Part shown: one piece after another, positions 53,527-63,940 of the stretch | Layout of the letters: every line of letters begins with the position of its first letter | Position numbering within the stretch: position 1 is the stretch's first letter | NCBI GenBank assembly: GCA_004194705.1 | Contig: SADC01001305.1 | Location: 520,026 to 584,025, forward strand | DNA: 64,000 nucleotides | Reading direction: 5' to 3' | Source of the DNA: Ditylenchus dipsaci | Taxonomy: Eukaryota; Nematoda; Chromadorea; Rhabditida; Anguinidae | Notes under the pieces: model-generated | What the model saw: only the letters and a program-made list of their open reading frames with translations | The model's database searches: none | Told to the model about the DNA's origin: nothing | Program-made: the position numbers and the translations under genes

Positions 53527-55099
53527 GGAACTCATATAGAAAGGGCCCCCCAAATTTTTGAAAATTTTTGCCTTGGTCCCCCCTGTTGTTTTTTTGTTCA
53601 GAATTCAAAATTTTATTTTGAATTCAAAATTTTATTTTGAATTCAAAATTTTATTTTGAATTCAAATCCGTGAATTTTTTGAAATCATTCGATGTGTTTT
53701 TTATTTTTACTCATTTGCTCATTTCAAATCGGCTACAATGGATCAACTTAAGGGCTTGAATCTTCGATCTTTGCTTCGCTTTATAGATTCTCAGACAGAA
53801 GAAGAATTTATTTCCTGGTTGCAAAGCGTTGGACTGCTTCATTCGAATCGAAAGTGCCCGTCGTGTAACAAGCTTATGAAGATACGCAAGCGTGATGATC
53901 TCTCTTCAGTCAAGTTGCAATGGCGATATTCCAACTCTAGAAAATGCGTCAAACGGCCTACACTTGGATTTTTCAACGGAACATTTTTTGAAGAGCACAG
54001 ATTGGCATTAAAAGAGGTAGTGGTACCATTACATAATAATCTGATACTCTGACTTTTTTAGATTTTTCTGTTCTCCTACTTCTGGCTGCATGGTATTTCT
54101 GATGACAAACAATTGAACGTGAATTTCGAAGGGATAACGGTGAGATTATTTTTTTAATTATAGTTATTTTATATTTTAGATTCTACGATAAGTCCAACCG
54201 GAAGTTACCGGAAGCTTTTCTCAGAAACATGTCTTGAATATTTTATCAGAACTCCGCAGCGAATTGGTGGAACAAATATCGTTGTCGAAGTAGATGAGTC
54301 GCTTATTATAAGCAGAAGGAAATACAATGTCGGTCGGATTCCTGTCGATATGCAAACCAAATATAAACAGTGGTACTTTGGTGGAGTTGTCCGAGGTAGT
54401 TTTTGGGTTTTATTATTTGTTTTTTAGTGTTTCTAACATTCAGGCGATTCAACCAATTGCTTTATTATACCAATTCCGGATCAGAAGGCTGTCACATTAT
54501 GCTCTGATATTGATCGATACATCTTACCGGGCTCAATTGTAATGCATGATGGGCATGCTTCGTATCAGTCTATTGATCGGATGAAAGAAAGTCATGAGCA
54601 TTACGAGGTCTTGCATAAGTAAGTAATTATTTGTTATTCGTCTTTAATTTTTATTTTGGATACAATTTTGTCTCCCCGGACAATCCTGATATTCATACGC
54701 AGACTATAGAATCTACCTGGCAGAAATTTAAACAAGCAAATCGCAGACGTGGTGGAACATCTCGTGCTCTCTTTATGCAGTTCTTATCTGAATATCTCTG
54801 GAAAAAGAAGTTTGGTGGCTCTGACGCTCTTTATTATCTGTGGAAACAAATTTCCGAAATGTTTGTATGTATTGATGGCGAAATTGTTATACGCAAAGTT
54901 TTTGATAGTGATTGGAATTATGATGTATTTGATGATTAATAAAATAATTATTGTGTTTGTTATGCAAATTTAAATATTAGCTGCTAAAAGAATATACTGC
55001 TAAAAGAAAAATTAAATTGTAAAAAATTCCAAAAAAACAACAGGGGGGACCAAGGCAAATATTTTCAAAAATTTGGGGGGCCCTTTCTATATGAGTTCC
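53527..55099 (+). mobile_element. Merlin-type (IS1595-like) DNA transposon
   Basis: A 1573-bp element with terminal inverted repeats of about 65 bp, tips GGAACTCATATAGAAAGGG and its mirror, then CCTTGGTCCCCCCTGTTG. It encodes a transposase of the ISXO2/IS1595 DDE group, which defines Merlin. Just inside the left end are about three tandem copies of a 19-base word (ATTCAAAATTTTATTTTGA). The CCTTGGTCCCCC phrase recurs throughout the window in short non-coding copies. Confidence 0.85.
53738..54939 (+). pseudogene. Merlin transposase (ISXO2/IS1595 DDE family), probably disabled
   Basis: Cut-and-paste transposase. Exons: 53738-54016, 54062-54139, 54180 to about 54392, about 54444-54618, and about 54660-54939. 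The N-terminal zinc-ribbon-like part has CPSCNK, but the second pair is reduced (WRYSNSRKC; the first Cys is replaced by Tyr). The DDE core is present: first Asp in VVEVDES, second Asp in MHDGHASYQ, Glu in TIESTWQKFK. The C-terminus FLSEYLWKKKFG is typical. Defects: the exon 2/3 junction is one base out of phase, and the last intron has no AG acceptor where the reading resumes (TTTTGG/A instead of TTTTAG/A). The family call is secure. Activity is doubtful. Confidence 0.8.
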
Positions 55100-55133
55100 A
55101 ATTGTTGCTATCCCACTATTCCAAGACATCGTT
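55100..55133 (+). repeat. 34-bp direct repeat right of the Merlin element
   Basis: Begins immediately at the right tip of the transposon and is identical to 53479-53512. Confidence 0.8.
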
Positions 55134-55164
55134 TTATTTGTTTAAACTCTAGACTCTCCCCTTG

Positions 55165-56045
55165 CTCACAGTCCTTGGTCGAAGTCGTGGTCGTGGTGGA
55201 GGTCGAAGTCGATGTGTGCTCAAAGTCAAAAAAGTCAAATAAAACGCTAATAATTGATATATTTAGTCCGAAAATGGATTATTTCATCTTTTTCAAATGA
55301 TTTTAGGCCGAATAATAGGTTTGTGTTGCTTTGAACATGTTTTCAAATGGTGGTCGACCAGTTCTACCGAAACGACTTTTGGACCAGAATCCAATCTTTT
55401 TGCCTTTGGACACCAAAGTATATAATAAATATTCAACTGCACTAGGATAATTTTGTGCTAAATTCGTATAGAAAATATAAAAAAATAAATAAAATGTGCA
55501 CCACTTAGTTTAAGGTGATTTAGAAAGAACGAGTATGGAATACTGAGCGACGGAGCCCAACGGACTAGAATTTCGATATACTCAATTGCTTTTTAGCAAA
55601 AAAGTGTAACCCCTTTCGGTAAAGCGCGATATTATAAATAAATAAAGACATTCTTATATGGGAAAAAAGCGCAAAAAACCAGTCATTCCTCGTTCTCGGG
55701 ATCTCGGCAAGTCTTACAGGAAGGGTATTGTTGTATAGCTTTATATGATCATGGCCCAGATTGCTGGTTCGAATCCCCTTAGGAAAAATGTTGACAAATC
55801 ATAAAGCTACGAAAACGAGACCATGACTTGCAGCCCTTGGTCGAAGTCACGGTAGAAGTCACGGTCGAGGGTGAGCGCCATCGAGATCTATGGTGCTCAC
55901 ACTCCTTAGTCGAAGTCGAGGTCGCGGTCGATGTGATATCGACCACGACCTCGAATAAGGACTGTGAGCAACATCGACCTCGACCACGATGTCGACATAT
56001 ACCGTCTCACACGACCTCGACCAACCACTGTGAGCAAAGCATCTA
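55165..56045. repeat. GTCGAAGTCG/GGTCGAGG arrays in inverted orientation
   Basis: At 55170-55230 and 55830-56040, iterated words such as GGTCGAAGTCG, GAGGTCGAAGTCGATG and the mirror CATCGACCTCGACCACG are joined by CACAGTCCTTGGTCG and GGACTGTGAGC phrases. The array folds back on itself around 55945. Frames reading VEVEVDV-like peptides are repeat artefacts. Confidence 0.65.
55735..55792 (+). ncRNA. tRNA T-arm-like relic
   Basis: GCTGGTTCGAATCCCC is a perfect T-loop/B-box phrase, but no matching A box or acceptor stem was found. Probably a SINE fragment. Confidence 0.25.
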
Positions 56046-56394
56046 TTTCCTAAAACAAAAAAACTGTTAAAAAACAGCTAAGCCTTCGAGAGAGCAATTA
56101 ACCTGACTTTTGGTAATCTTGCTTCAAAACCTGACTGAATTTATGAAACGAAGTTTTTTCCAGCTTATTACAACATTTATTACGATGCAAACTATACATC
56201 TTTAATAAATTATAAACCTACTTGTTGCTGCTTGATGAAAAGGCATCTATGCAGGAGAATAAGCACAAAAGGCTATCGATTAGGATTGAAAAAACAACCT
56301 TGCATTAAAACACCATACTTGTTGATGACAATGGGAATTTGGCAAATTCAAATGCGCGCGGGACACTTATTTTTACTCCGAAATTATGTGAATA

Positions 56395-56540
56395 CAGTCG
56401 ACGCTCTCCATAACGGACAAAATTTAGTTTGGTTGGTTTCTATTAAAATTGACTGGAAGGGACGCTCTACATAACGGACGCTCTTTATAACGGACACGAA
56501 TGCCGGTCACCAATAAATAAATAGCTTTCTCCATAACGGA
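56395..56540. mobile_element. CAGTCGACGCTCTCC element end, word CATAACGGAC iterated
   Basis: CAGTCGACGCTCTCCATAACG preceded by TA, followed by three more copies of CTCTnCATAACGGAC-type words. It may be the left end of an element whose right end is at 57799, split by later insertions. Confidence 0.65.
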
Positions 56541-56639
56541 CTATCTATATTTTTCGCCCAGATCTCCAAAAGAACTCCTTCGTTAGCACAAAAATGTATA
56601 GCCAATTTTCGCAAATGCAATCTATTTTCGGCTTAGAAA

Positions 56640-56864
56640 CAGGGCTGTTCACTCTTCCGGAAGGTTCTTCCGGAGGGGAAGAAATTTATAAATTTATACT
56701 CTTCCGACCGGAAGAAGGATAAGGAAGATCGAAGAGACGAAAATTTTGGGTGGAAGAGGATGAGGAAGAGACGAAAATTTTGGGTGGAAGAGGGATGAGG
56801 AAGAGACGAAAATTTTGGGTTGAAAAGGGATGAGGAAGAGCTAAACTAAATTTGAACAGCCCTG
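56640..56864. mobile_element. hAT-like element with perfect 8-bp duplication
   Basis: CAGGGCTGTTCA at the left and TGAACAGCCCTG at the right, flanked by perfect CTTAGAAA repeats (56632-56639 and 56865-56872). The interior has CTTCCGGAAG-type self-complementary words and about three tandem copies of a 33-34-base unit containing GAAGAGACGAAAATTTTGGG. Confidence 0.88.
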
Positions 56865-57664
56865 CTTAGAAAGGCTTTTTGTCAAAAAAAAATGATGCCC
56901 TCGGTTTTTAGTTTTTTTGTGTTTTCGTTGCTACTGTATGACCAAAATTGTTTCGGCATCACCCCTCCCGACTTGAGTAGAAGAAAAAAAGCATAATCGA
57001 AGCAGCACACAATAAAAGCAAAGCAATTCTTGGGATAAATAAGCATAGACTTTCGACCCATCTGTACTCAAACTTTTGAAAAAAAAAACTTCAAATTTTG
57101 ATATTCATGATAGAGGGCTATTTTTGAATGTGATGAAAAAAATTTGCAAGAAAATTAAAAATCAAAAATGCCGTGATTGATAATGAGCTTGTGACCTCTT
57201 GCTGTGGAACAGAAACATAAAAGCCAGTCCTATTTACTATAAGGGCAACATTTTTAGCTTGTTCGCCCCTGTTGCTTGTTGCTGAAAAATGCCTTGGTCT
57301 CTCCTTTTATTTGAAGGAGATCATGGTTTAGGTGATTATGCTGACCATAATCATCATGACTGTGATTTTTTCAAAACCTGACCTAAAATGTGAGTTTTTC
57401 ATACCTTACCAAGCAGCGCTATGATCACAGTATCAGTAAAATGGGGGATGATAATCAGAGTATCAATATAACCATAATAGACAGGGGACCAAGTGAATTT
57501 TTAAGAAAAAACAACAGAGGGACTGAAGCAAAAATGTTGCCTCCTAAAATGCATGGGGCCGTCTGCTATGTGGCAGAAAAGCCTTTTAAACTGTTTCAGT
57601 GTCAACAAGTGATGTTTCTATGTTTTTTGCATAAATAAACCCCAAAACCAGATTTAGTATTTAA

Positions 57665-57799
57665 AGCTCTCTATACCGGACAAATTTATTCATGAAGAAA
57701 AATGTCTCTCTCCATAATGGACGCTCTATATAACGGACGCTCTCCATAACGGACGGCTGAGCCCGGTCCCTTCGGGTCCATTATGGAGAGCGTCGACTG
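57665..57799. mobile_element. CAGTCGACGCTCTCC element, right end
   Basis: Ends CCATTATGGAGAGCGTCGACTG followed by TA. The words CTCTCCATAACGGACG and CTCTATATAACGGACG are iterated before the turn at GGTCCCTTCGGGTCC. Confidence 0.7.
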
Positions 57800-58585
57800 T
57801 ATATGAATGATCAAAAATAAAATAGCAGACAAGGGAATCGAATCTGAGACGTATACGTAAAAGCCCAAGAGCACTTTTTGGACCCTTTTTCAAGCATTCT
57901 TCTGATGAATCAGTTCAAAATAAAACATCATCTTGTAGCCCTGAATCTCCTCTTTTGAATGCAACATTTTTTGTCATATTTGGATACAGAAAAGTATAAA
58001 AAATATGCAAAACACCCCTTAAGATCCAAAAATTGAAACAGGGGAGGGGGGAACAAGGCACAAATGCTGCAGTTGTGAAACCTAAAAATACCATACCAAA
58101 TTTACTTTTGAGTTTTTCACTATAAAAATATGATATTATATTTAAAATATGCTTCATGACTCATTTTATGGCGAAAATCTCAAAAGTAAAATTGGTATAA
58201 TTAATAGTGATGATTAATAATTATCATCACAAAAAAACTTTAAGTATGTGTGTGGGCTCATTTCAAATTTTTAATGTTCATTTCTGTCTGATATTGTCAT
58301 ATCTTGTTATAAATATTGTTTCAACTTTGGCTAGAGACAGAAAGGGACGGGATCTCATACGGGTCTATTTCGAAAATCTTGGTCTCCGTTTAAATTTGTT
58401 GGGTGTTGGTGGCGTCTTTTTGTCTCTAACTTTGGCTGAAAATTAGCACCACTAAAAGCTTAGGAGAAAAAAGTGTGTGAATATGATGCCATCAATTATC
58501 TTTTCTTGTTCAAAAATATATAATCACAGCCGGAAAAGTGTAATTAAAATTGAATTTATCTATTCTTTCCACTCAAGGTTTCACC

Positions 58586-59412
58586 TTAAGGAAGTCCGAA
58601 TGTTCCTTTCACTTGACCCGCTAAAGCGCCATAATTGATAGTGTTTCCCAGTTTTTTGAAACTTTCAGAAATTCCCGTCGTTACTTCGCCTAATTTCTCT
58701 TGGGTAGCAGTGCTCTTTAGTCCCGATATCAGATTTGAAGACTTTCCAGGAAGACTGTCCGGTGGAGGGTTGGAGCCAGAAGGTGCATTACTCTCTTCTG
58801 GGGTAGCTGGCTTACTTTGAATTTTCAATCCAGAATCAGGATTTTTGGAACTTTTATTGTAGGTGTCATAAGATCGTTTCCAGAATCATATGTTGTTGAA
58901 CCGTTTGTGTTATAATCATATATTTTAGATTTGGATTGTTTGTGTGATAAGACTGCTTTCTAGATGAACGGCTGCGATGATGGTATTGGCTTCTACTTGG
59001 AGACGATAGACTAGCCACACCAATTATTATCTTCTTTACACAAGCTTGGTATTTGAACATTTGTTTGATCATGCTTCTAATCCGTTTTTTCATTGAGTAA
59101 CTGACTTTAGCCCATTTGAACATTTAGCTTTATCCATTAAACTTTGCATTTCCATGCACAATTTCTTAAGAACTTTACCAATGAAGTCAGTGTCTTTTGG
59201 AGTTACCTTTTTGCGGAACAGCGAAAAGAGTTTTTGCTTGGAAGACATCATTTTTGATGAAATATTCAGTTTTCCGTGACTGACTTTTATAGCTTGGCAT
59301 AGTTGACGCCCAAGCTCTGAGTTGGTTTTCAACTCACGAGTGTATTTTTGGAGAGCTGGACTGTTAGACTTGGTAGACTTACTGTGGGAGTGGTGAGGAC
59401 GGTGGCCTCCTT
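58586..59412 (-). CDS. Lys/Ser-rich hypothetical protein with frame breaks
   Basis: Minus-strand coding sequence starting at a TTTGCAG acceptor (59412), with HSKSTKSNSPALQKYTREL, KMMSSKQKLFSLFRKKV and CMEMQSLMDKAK. It continues in another frame as FKWAKVSYSMKKRIRSM, IIIGVASLSSPSRSQ, then YDYNTNGSTTYDSG and finally KPATPEESNAPSGSNPPP ... GTFGLP to the stop at 58586. About three one-base breaks separate these blocks (near 59110-59116, 58955 and 58885). Strongly basic, with helical stretches and a Pro/Ser linker. The first exon is not identified. A hydrophobic stretch upstream (MSYCLSAGLLLLQ, about 59474) could be a signal peptide. No family recognised. Confidence 0.45.
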
Positions 59413-59474
59413 CTGCAAAGCTATACCATACGTTAATATATTTGAAGCAGTAGAAGACCCGCACTTAAGCAGTA

Positions 59475-60488
59475 GCTCATCAATAAAAGTCTAAAACTGC
59501 TGAAATTTTCAATTCATTACTAATATATACAGTCTAATTAATCAAATTAATAATTAACCATGCAAGTGAGATGGTCGACCGTTGACTAGTCAATGTTTCA
59601 TTGATGCATTAAATTATCGGATCGAACGAGGTGGAAGATCCTATCAATTCGAGATTAATTCAAGTCTAATATAATCACGGGCTAAAATTCACCCTGATAG
59701 GAATCTGACAAGAGAAATGACTTGTCTACTTCAAAAAGAGCATAACTTTTTTATTTTCTATAGCATTGAGATTCTCTCTTATGTTTTGTTCACGTTGTTC
59801 GAGTTAGAGTTAGTAACCAAAATCCCGAACTCTAAGTCTAACAACATAAACAAGTTATTACAGTTTTGTAGAGGAGATTCAGGGCTACATTTTGGTAATT
59901 AAGTTTTAACCGAAAGGTGATGTTCTGACAACTTTTCAGCTGTCTGTAGTTTTGGCACTCTTACAGTTCCCCATGCTGAAATTTGTGAAAAGTGACCTAA
60001 AATCACCGTGCGAACTCATTTTTCTGCTCAACACGATAAAAGAGACAATTTTAAACACTTTTCTGAACAAAAAAATGAATTTTGTCAAAAAAATTGATTC
60101 CAACCCCTCAGGGATAGATGGTCTTTTAGGGCATTTTCAACTGAATTCAGCCTTTGTTAAGTCAAAATATTTTTTTAACAGTTTTTGACACTCTGGGCCT
60201 ACCGCATAAATAAGCTCTGGTATGCCTACGTTTTCATGCATCCAGAGTCTTTTTAGAGTGATTTGGTCTCAGGTACGTCCTCCTTAAAATCATGGCATCC
60301 TGTCCAAAATTTTGTGCTGAATACGGTTGGTAATATAAAAACAGCGATTAATGCTATCAAAACCCAGTAATGGGGTATGAACGCAGAATGAAGCGTATCG
60401 AAGTGGCACTCAGGTGGTAGTACCTAGGTGGTGTTAGCCAAGTGGTTTATTTAGTCTTTTTTAATCTAAAATTCATAAAAAACAAGAA
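59475..60488. other. Intergenic DNA, no gene seen
   Basis: No exon with coding character and splice signals was recognised. AT-rich, no clear array. Confidence 0.35.
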
Positions 60489-60925
60489 GGGCATATCTGA
60501 ATTTTTGCAGCAAAAAGTCTTAATTTTGCAGCGAAATATCTTAATTTTGCAGCAATCTTGTTTTGCCTTTTTTCTGAAATTTTTATGCCATCTTTTGAGG
60601 TGATAACACTATCATGTAGTCCGCGATTCTAGTTTCTAGCAAAGTATAGATCATTGGAAGATCTCTGCAAACTGCATCTCAAAAAAGTAAAAGTATGAAG
60701 CAAATAAAAAAATTATTGGGTTCATACTTTTACCTTTTTGTAATAAATTTTTTAAAGATCTCCACTGATATACACCTTGTTAGAAACTAGAATCGCAGGG
60801 CTACATGATAGTGTTATCACTTGAAAAAAATGACTGAAATTTTAGAGAAAAAGGCAAAACAAAAATTGCTGCAAATTTTAAGATATGCAAAATTAAGACT
60901 TTCGTTGCAAAATTCAGATATGCCC
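60489..60925. repeat. Inverted-repeat element with TTTTGCAGCAAAA words
   Basis: GGGCATATCTGAATTTTTGC is mirrored by GCAAAATTCAGATATGCCC. The word AATTTTGCAGC is iterated three times per arm, and TCTAGTTTCTA / TAGAAACTAGA is mirrored further in. Shares its word with the foldback at 44640-45780. Confidence 0.75.
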
Positions 60926-61027
60926 AAAGAAGAAAAAATACGTGCTAAAATATGTGTATTTAGATTTACCGAATTTTTTGAGTCTAAGGGGCAATGTTGA
61001 AGATGAACATGGCTATAATTATTACTG

Positions 61028-61108
61028 CCCGCAGTGGGAGTCAAACTTTAGACCGTGTTTTTGAAAATTAAGCGATAACCCACTGCGTCACGAAACTCGG
61101 GCATGAAA
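61028..61108 (-). ncRNA. tRNA-like relic with matched acceptor ends
   Basis: Read on the minus strand, TGCCCGA and TGCGGGCA can pair over about six bases. An A-box-like GACGCAGTGGG and a B-box-like AGTTTGACTCCC lie between. The anticodon and T stems are poor, so it is a worn tRNA or SINE head rather than a functional gene. Confidence 0.35.
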
Positions 61109-61119
61109 ACTCTACTCCA

Positions 61120-63420
61120 CATTTTGAAAACCCGTGGAGTTCGACAAGATAAATTTTTTATTTTACGAAACTGTTTTTTAAATAATTATTTAGTAAAATA
61201 ACTAGGGTGTGAAAAATGCTCGAGCAGATAAATTTTTCGAGCACATACTATGACTATTTCTTTTTTCAAATAACAAAAATTTGATACATTTAATCAACGA
61301 TCAAATCACATTATTCATCAACGCCTTTAAGATGGTTTGTAAAATGGCTTAAAAGCGGGAAGCGTGTTTGCTTGAATAAGATGGTGTTTGAATTTTAAAA
61401 ACCAGAGGTCAATGAACGTGTTATGCTTAACGCCTGAGGATGATTCGAAAAAAAAAGCTTGCGTGACGTACTTTCTTTTTTTAACATTTTCACTTAGATT
61501 AAGAAATTCGGCTCATTTATCCAATACCTCCCCCCTCAAGAATCTGACTTTTGCAAAATCACTGTATTACCCTTGAAAAAACTGTTTAGGCTCAGGACTT
61601 AGGCTCAGGGGTAGGGCAGCGTAAGGAAGTTCTAACTAATTAATTTATTTCGCTACTAGGATCAGAAGCTCTTATCTCAAAAGATTGAAAAGTTTTGCAT
61701 GGAAAAATTAAAAAATCAAAAGTTTGTTACTCGTTTTGCTCCGGAGCACGGTTAGAGATAAAATAAGCAAAAATTGTCCTAAAAATCGTCCACCAGGCAG
61801 GGTGGATTTTCAGGACGTAGTGTTAATTTAAAAAGTAAGTGTAACATCAAACATTCTTAGTCGTACTATTTAAAAACAAACGTTTAAGGTTCTTATTTAA
61901 AATCATTTAAAAGCTTATATATTTATTAGAACAAAATTTAAGCTATCACTTAAACGAGCTCCTGTAATAAAAAGTGAAAAAGTGCAGAACCAATGTTGAA
62001 AGCACTTCTATAATATGATGTCAACAAGACAAATAAACTGAGAAACAAAAACTGCAAAACCAGAGGCAGAAATTCGTTAAGCACAAATCCTGGCAGTGTA
62101 ATCATGTGATCCGACCGATGTGAGTTGTTGTAATCGCATCACTGACTTGACATGATATCACCTTTAAAATTCATCCTTATTGATTTATGAATTTTATAAC
62201 ATTTTTTGTTTAAAAATTGTCCATTTTTGTTGTTGTTGTAACAACAACAACCATCACTCTGATTATTTTCTGAAACTGCAAACACAGAAACATTGAAACA
62301 TATAAAAAATCATGATAAAAAAAATAACGAAATGTAAATTTTATGTAGTGAGCAGGTGGATATTGAATTATTTACCTTTGCCTAGATTACATTTTTAGTA
62401 CCGTAATTTTTCTAATCAGTTCACTCCCAAAGGTGACAAAGTGTAGCCTTACTGTAACTTTATTGCGAAAAATCTAAAGACAAGAAATACAAAATCTGAA
62501 AATACAAAAATTTCAGAAGTGAAACCAGAAAGATTGGAGACGCTACATTGCTAAACATAAGCGTTTATAAAACAATTGTCAATTGCGGAATAAACCGTAT
62601 TCATTTGATGTTTCGATCAACAATTTAAGATCGATTTTTTGAAAAATTGACCTAAAGTTGCCGATAGTAATTTTCTGGTATGCAATATCAATGCCGTATC
62701 CACAACACGCTAACAAGATGGAACGCATAGCATTTCGGTTTTCTCATTCAGTTTTCGTTTATATTATTTTCATTTATTAACAATTTCGTGTAAAAATCAT
62801 CCTCGGGCTCTTGACTATCCGACAAGACCATCAACGCAGGGTTTCGCACCTAGTGTAGCTTATTCGTAAGCTAAAAAAGGCTAGAGCTCCGATAAACGAT
62901 GGTTTGAAGGGTTTTCTTTGACTGTCTTTGAAGTCCATATATGGGGGAGTTGTTAGAGAGGGGGACTCAATTCAGAGAATACGGTATCTAAGCTTTCTTA
63001 TGGCATATTTGAATCTTTGAAGAAAAATATTGCAACTGCCCTAAATCTCAAGTTTAAAGAATGTCAAGTTTTCGAGTGCTTAACTTCGGAAGCCATAAAC
63101 TCAAAACTGAGTGAAAAACTCTACCATCGTACTTTTGCGTATGGTCATTAGGGTAGTGGTGTAATAATCTGGAATACTAATTCGCTATCCGACTCTCAGT
63201 ACGGGTCCATGCCTAAAATTAGAAAAAAAATCGCCATCAAAAAGTTTTTCAGACAGAAGACACCGAATAAGACGATTTCATTACAGATTTAACAAATAAA
63301 TAACATAAGATACAATATTAACATCATTCAATGACTGTTCTTTTTTATTTACCGGATGCCATCATCCTACAGAAATAAATAAAAATGGTTTGTAAAACAA
63401 AAAATGTGCTGATTCAAACT
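61120..63420. other. Gene-poor AT-rich stretch
   Basis: No gene seen. Two ACCGTATTTTCTC-family ends face each other at about 62400 and 62984 but carry different words (TCAGTTCACTCCC and GAGTCCCCC), so they are probably ends of separate elements. A short GTTGTTGTTGTAACAACAAC hairpin is at about 62228-62252. Confidence 0.4.
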
Positions 63421-63423
63421 AAT

Positions 63424-63680
63424 TTAAAAAATATAGTGTAAAAAGAATGGTAAAATGGGTGGATTGGGAGGAAGCGATATAACCGAGACAGATATGATGA
63501 AGTGTGACCAGACGTCAAGATTGAGGAAGCTCTGCGTGCCGAAGTCAAGCTTGTAGTCGGGGTGATTAATGCTGGTGAGTGGATCTTCGCAGCTCATGCA
63601 GTAGGCGAATCGACCTCTGAGGGCTCAGCCCTGTGGTGGCCGCTCTGTAAAAGCAAGCAAATCCATAAGTAAAATATCAT
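63424..63680 (-). CDS. Small secreted protein with one frame break
   Basis: Minus strand. A signal peptide (MIFYLWICLLLQSGHH) is followed by RAEPSEVDSPT and then, one base out of frame near 63597, by CEDPLTSINHPDYKLDFG, TQSFLNLDVWSHF and a hydrophobic end. GC content is higher than the surroundings, consistent with coding. Without allowing for the break, the frame ends after DSPTA. An in-frame ATG further upstream (63785) would add a non-hydrophobic leader, so the inner start is preferred. Family unknown. Confidence 0.4.
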
Positions 63681-63902
63681 TATTGTATGTCTGTTGATTT
63701 TGTTGTGTGTTGTGAAAATAAAATATCGACGATGACTTGTGTGAATGGGGCCAGTACTACTGAAAGCGTTAGTATGGTCAAGCAATGCGACTTGAAAGGG
63801 AGATTATTTTTGGGGGGAATATTTTAATAGTCAAGTTCAAGCCACAGTAGGAATAAACTCTTTTTTTTAACTTGTTTGAATATATTTCTTAATTTCCAAT
63901 GA

Positions 63903-63940
63903 CTTCAGATGTCCATTCAGATGTCCATTCAGATGTCCAA
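63903..63940. repeat. Three tandem copies of a 13-base CAGATGTCCATT unit
   Basis: CAGATGTCCATT repeated head to tail three times, last copy partial. Confidence 0.7.

Noticed and set aside
55828..56070. Frame reading VEVTVEVTVEG-like peptide
   Set aside because: Translation of the GTCGAAGTCG array; no splice or start signals and a mirrored copy nearby.
56395..57799. A single 1.4-kb CAGTCGACGCTCTCC element spanning both ends
   Set aside because: Both ends are present, but the right part folds on itself as a small complete-looking element. Two neighbouring elements are equally likely, so I kept them separate.
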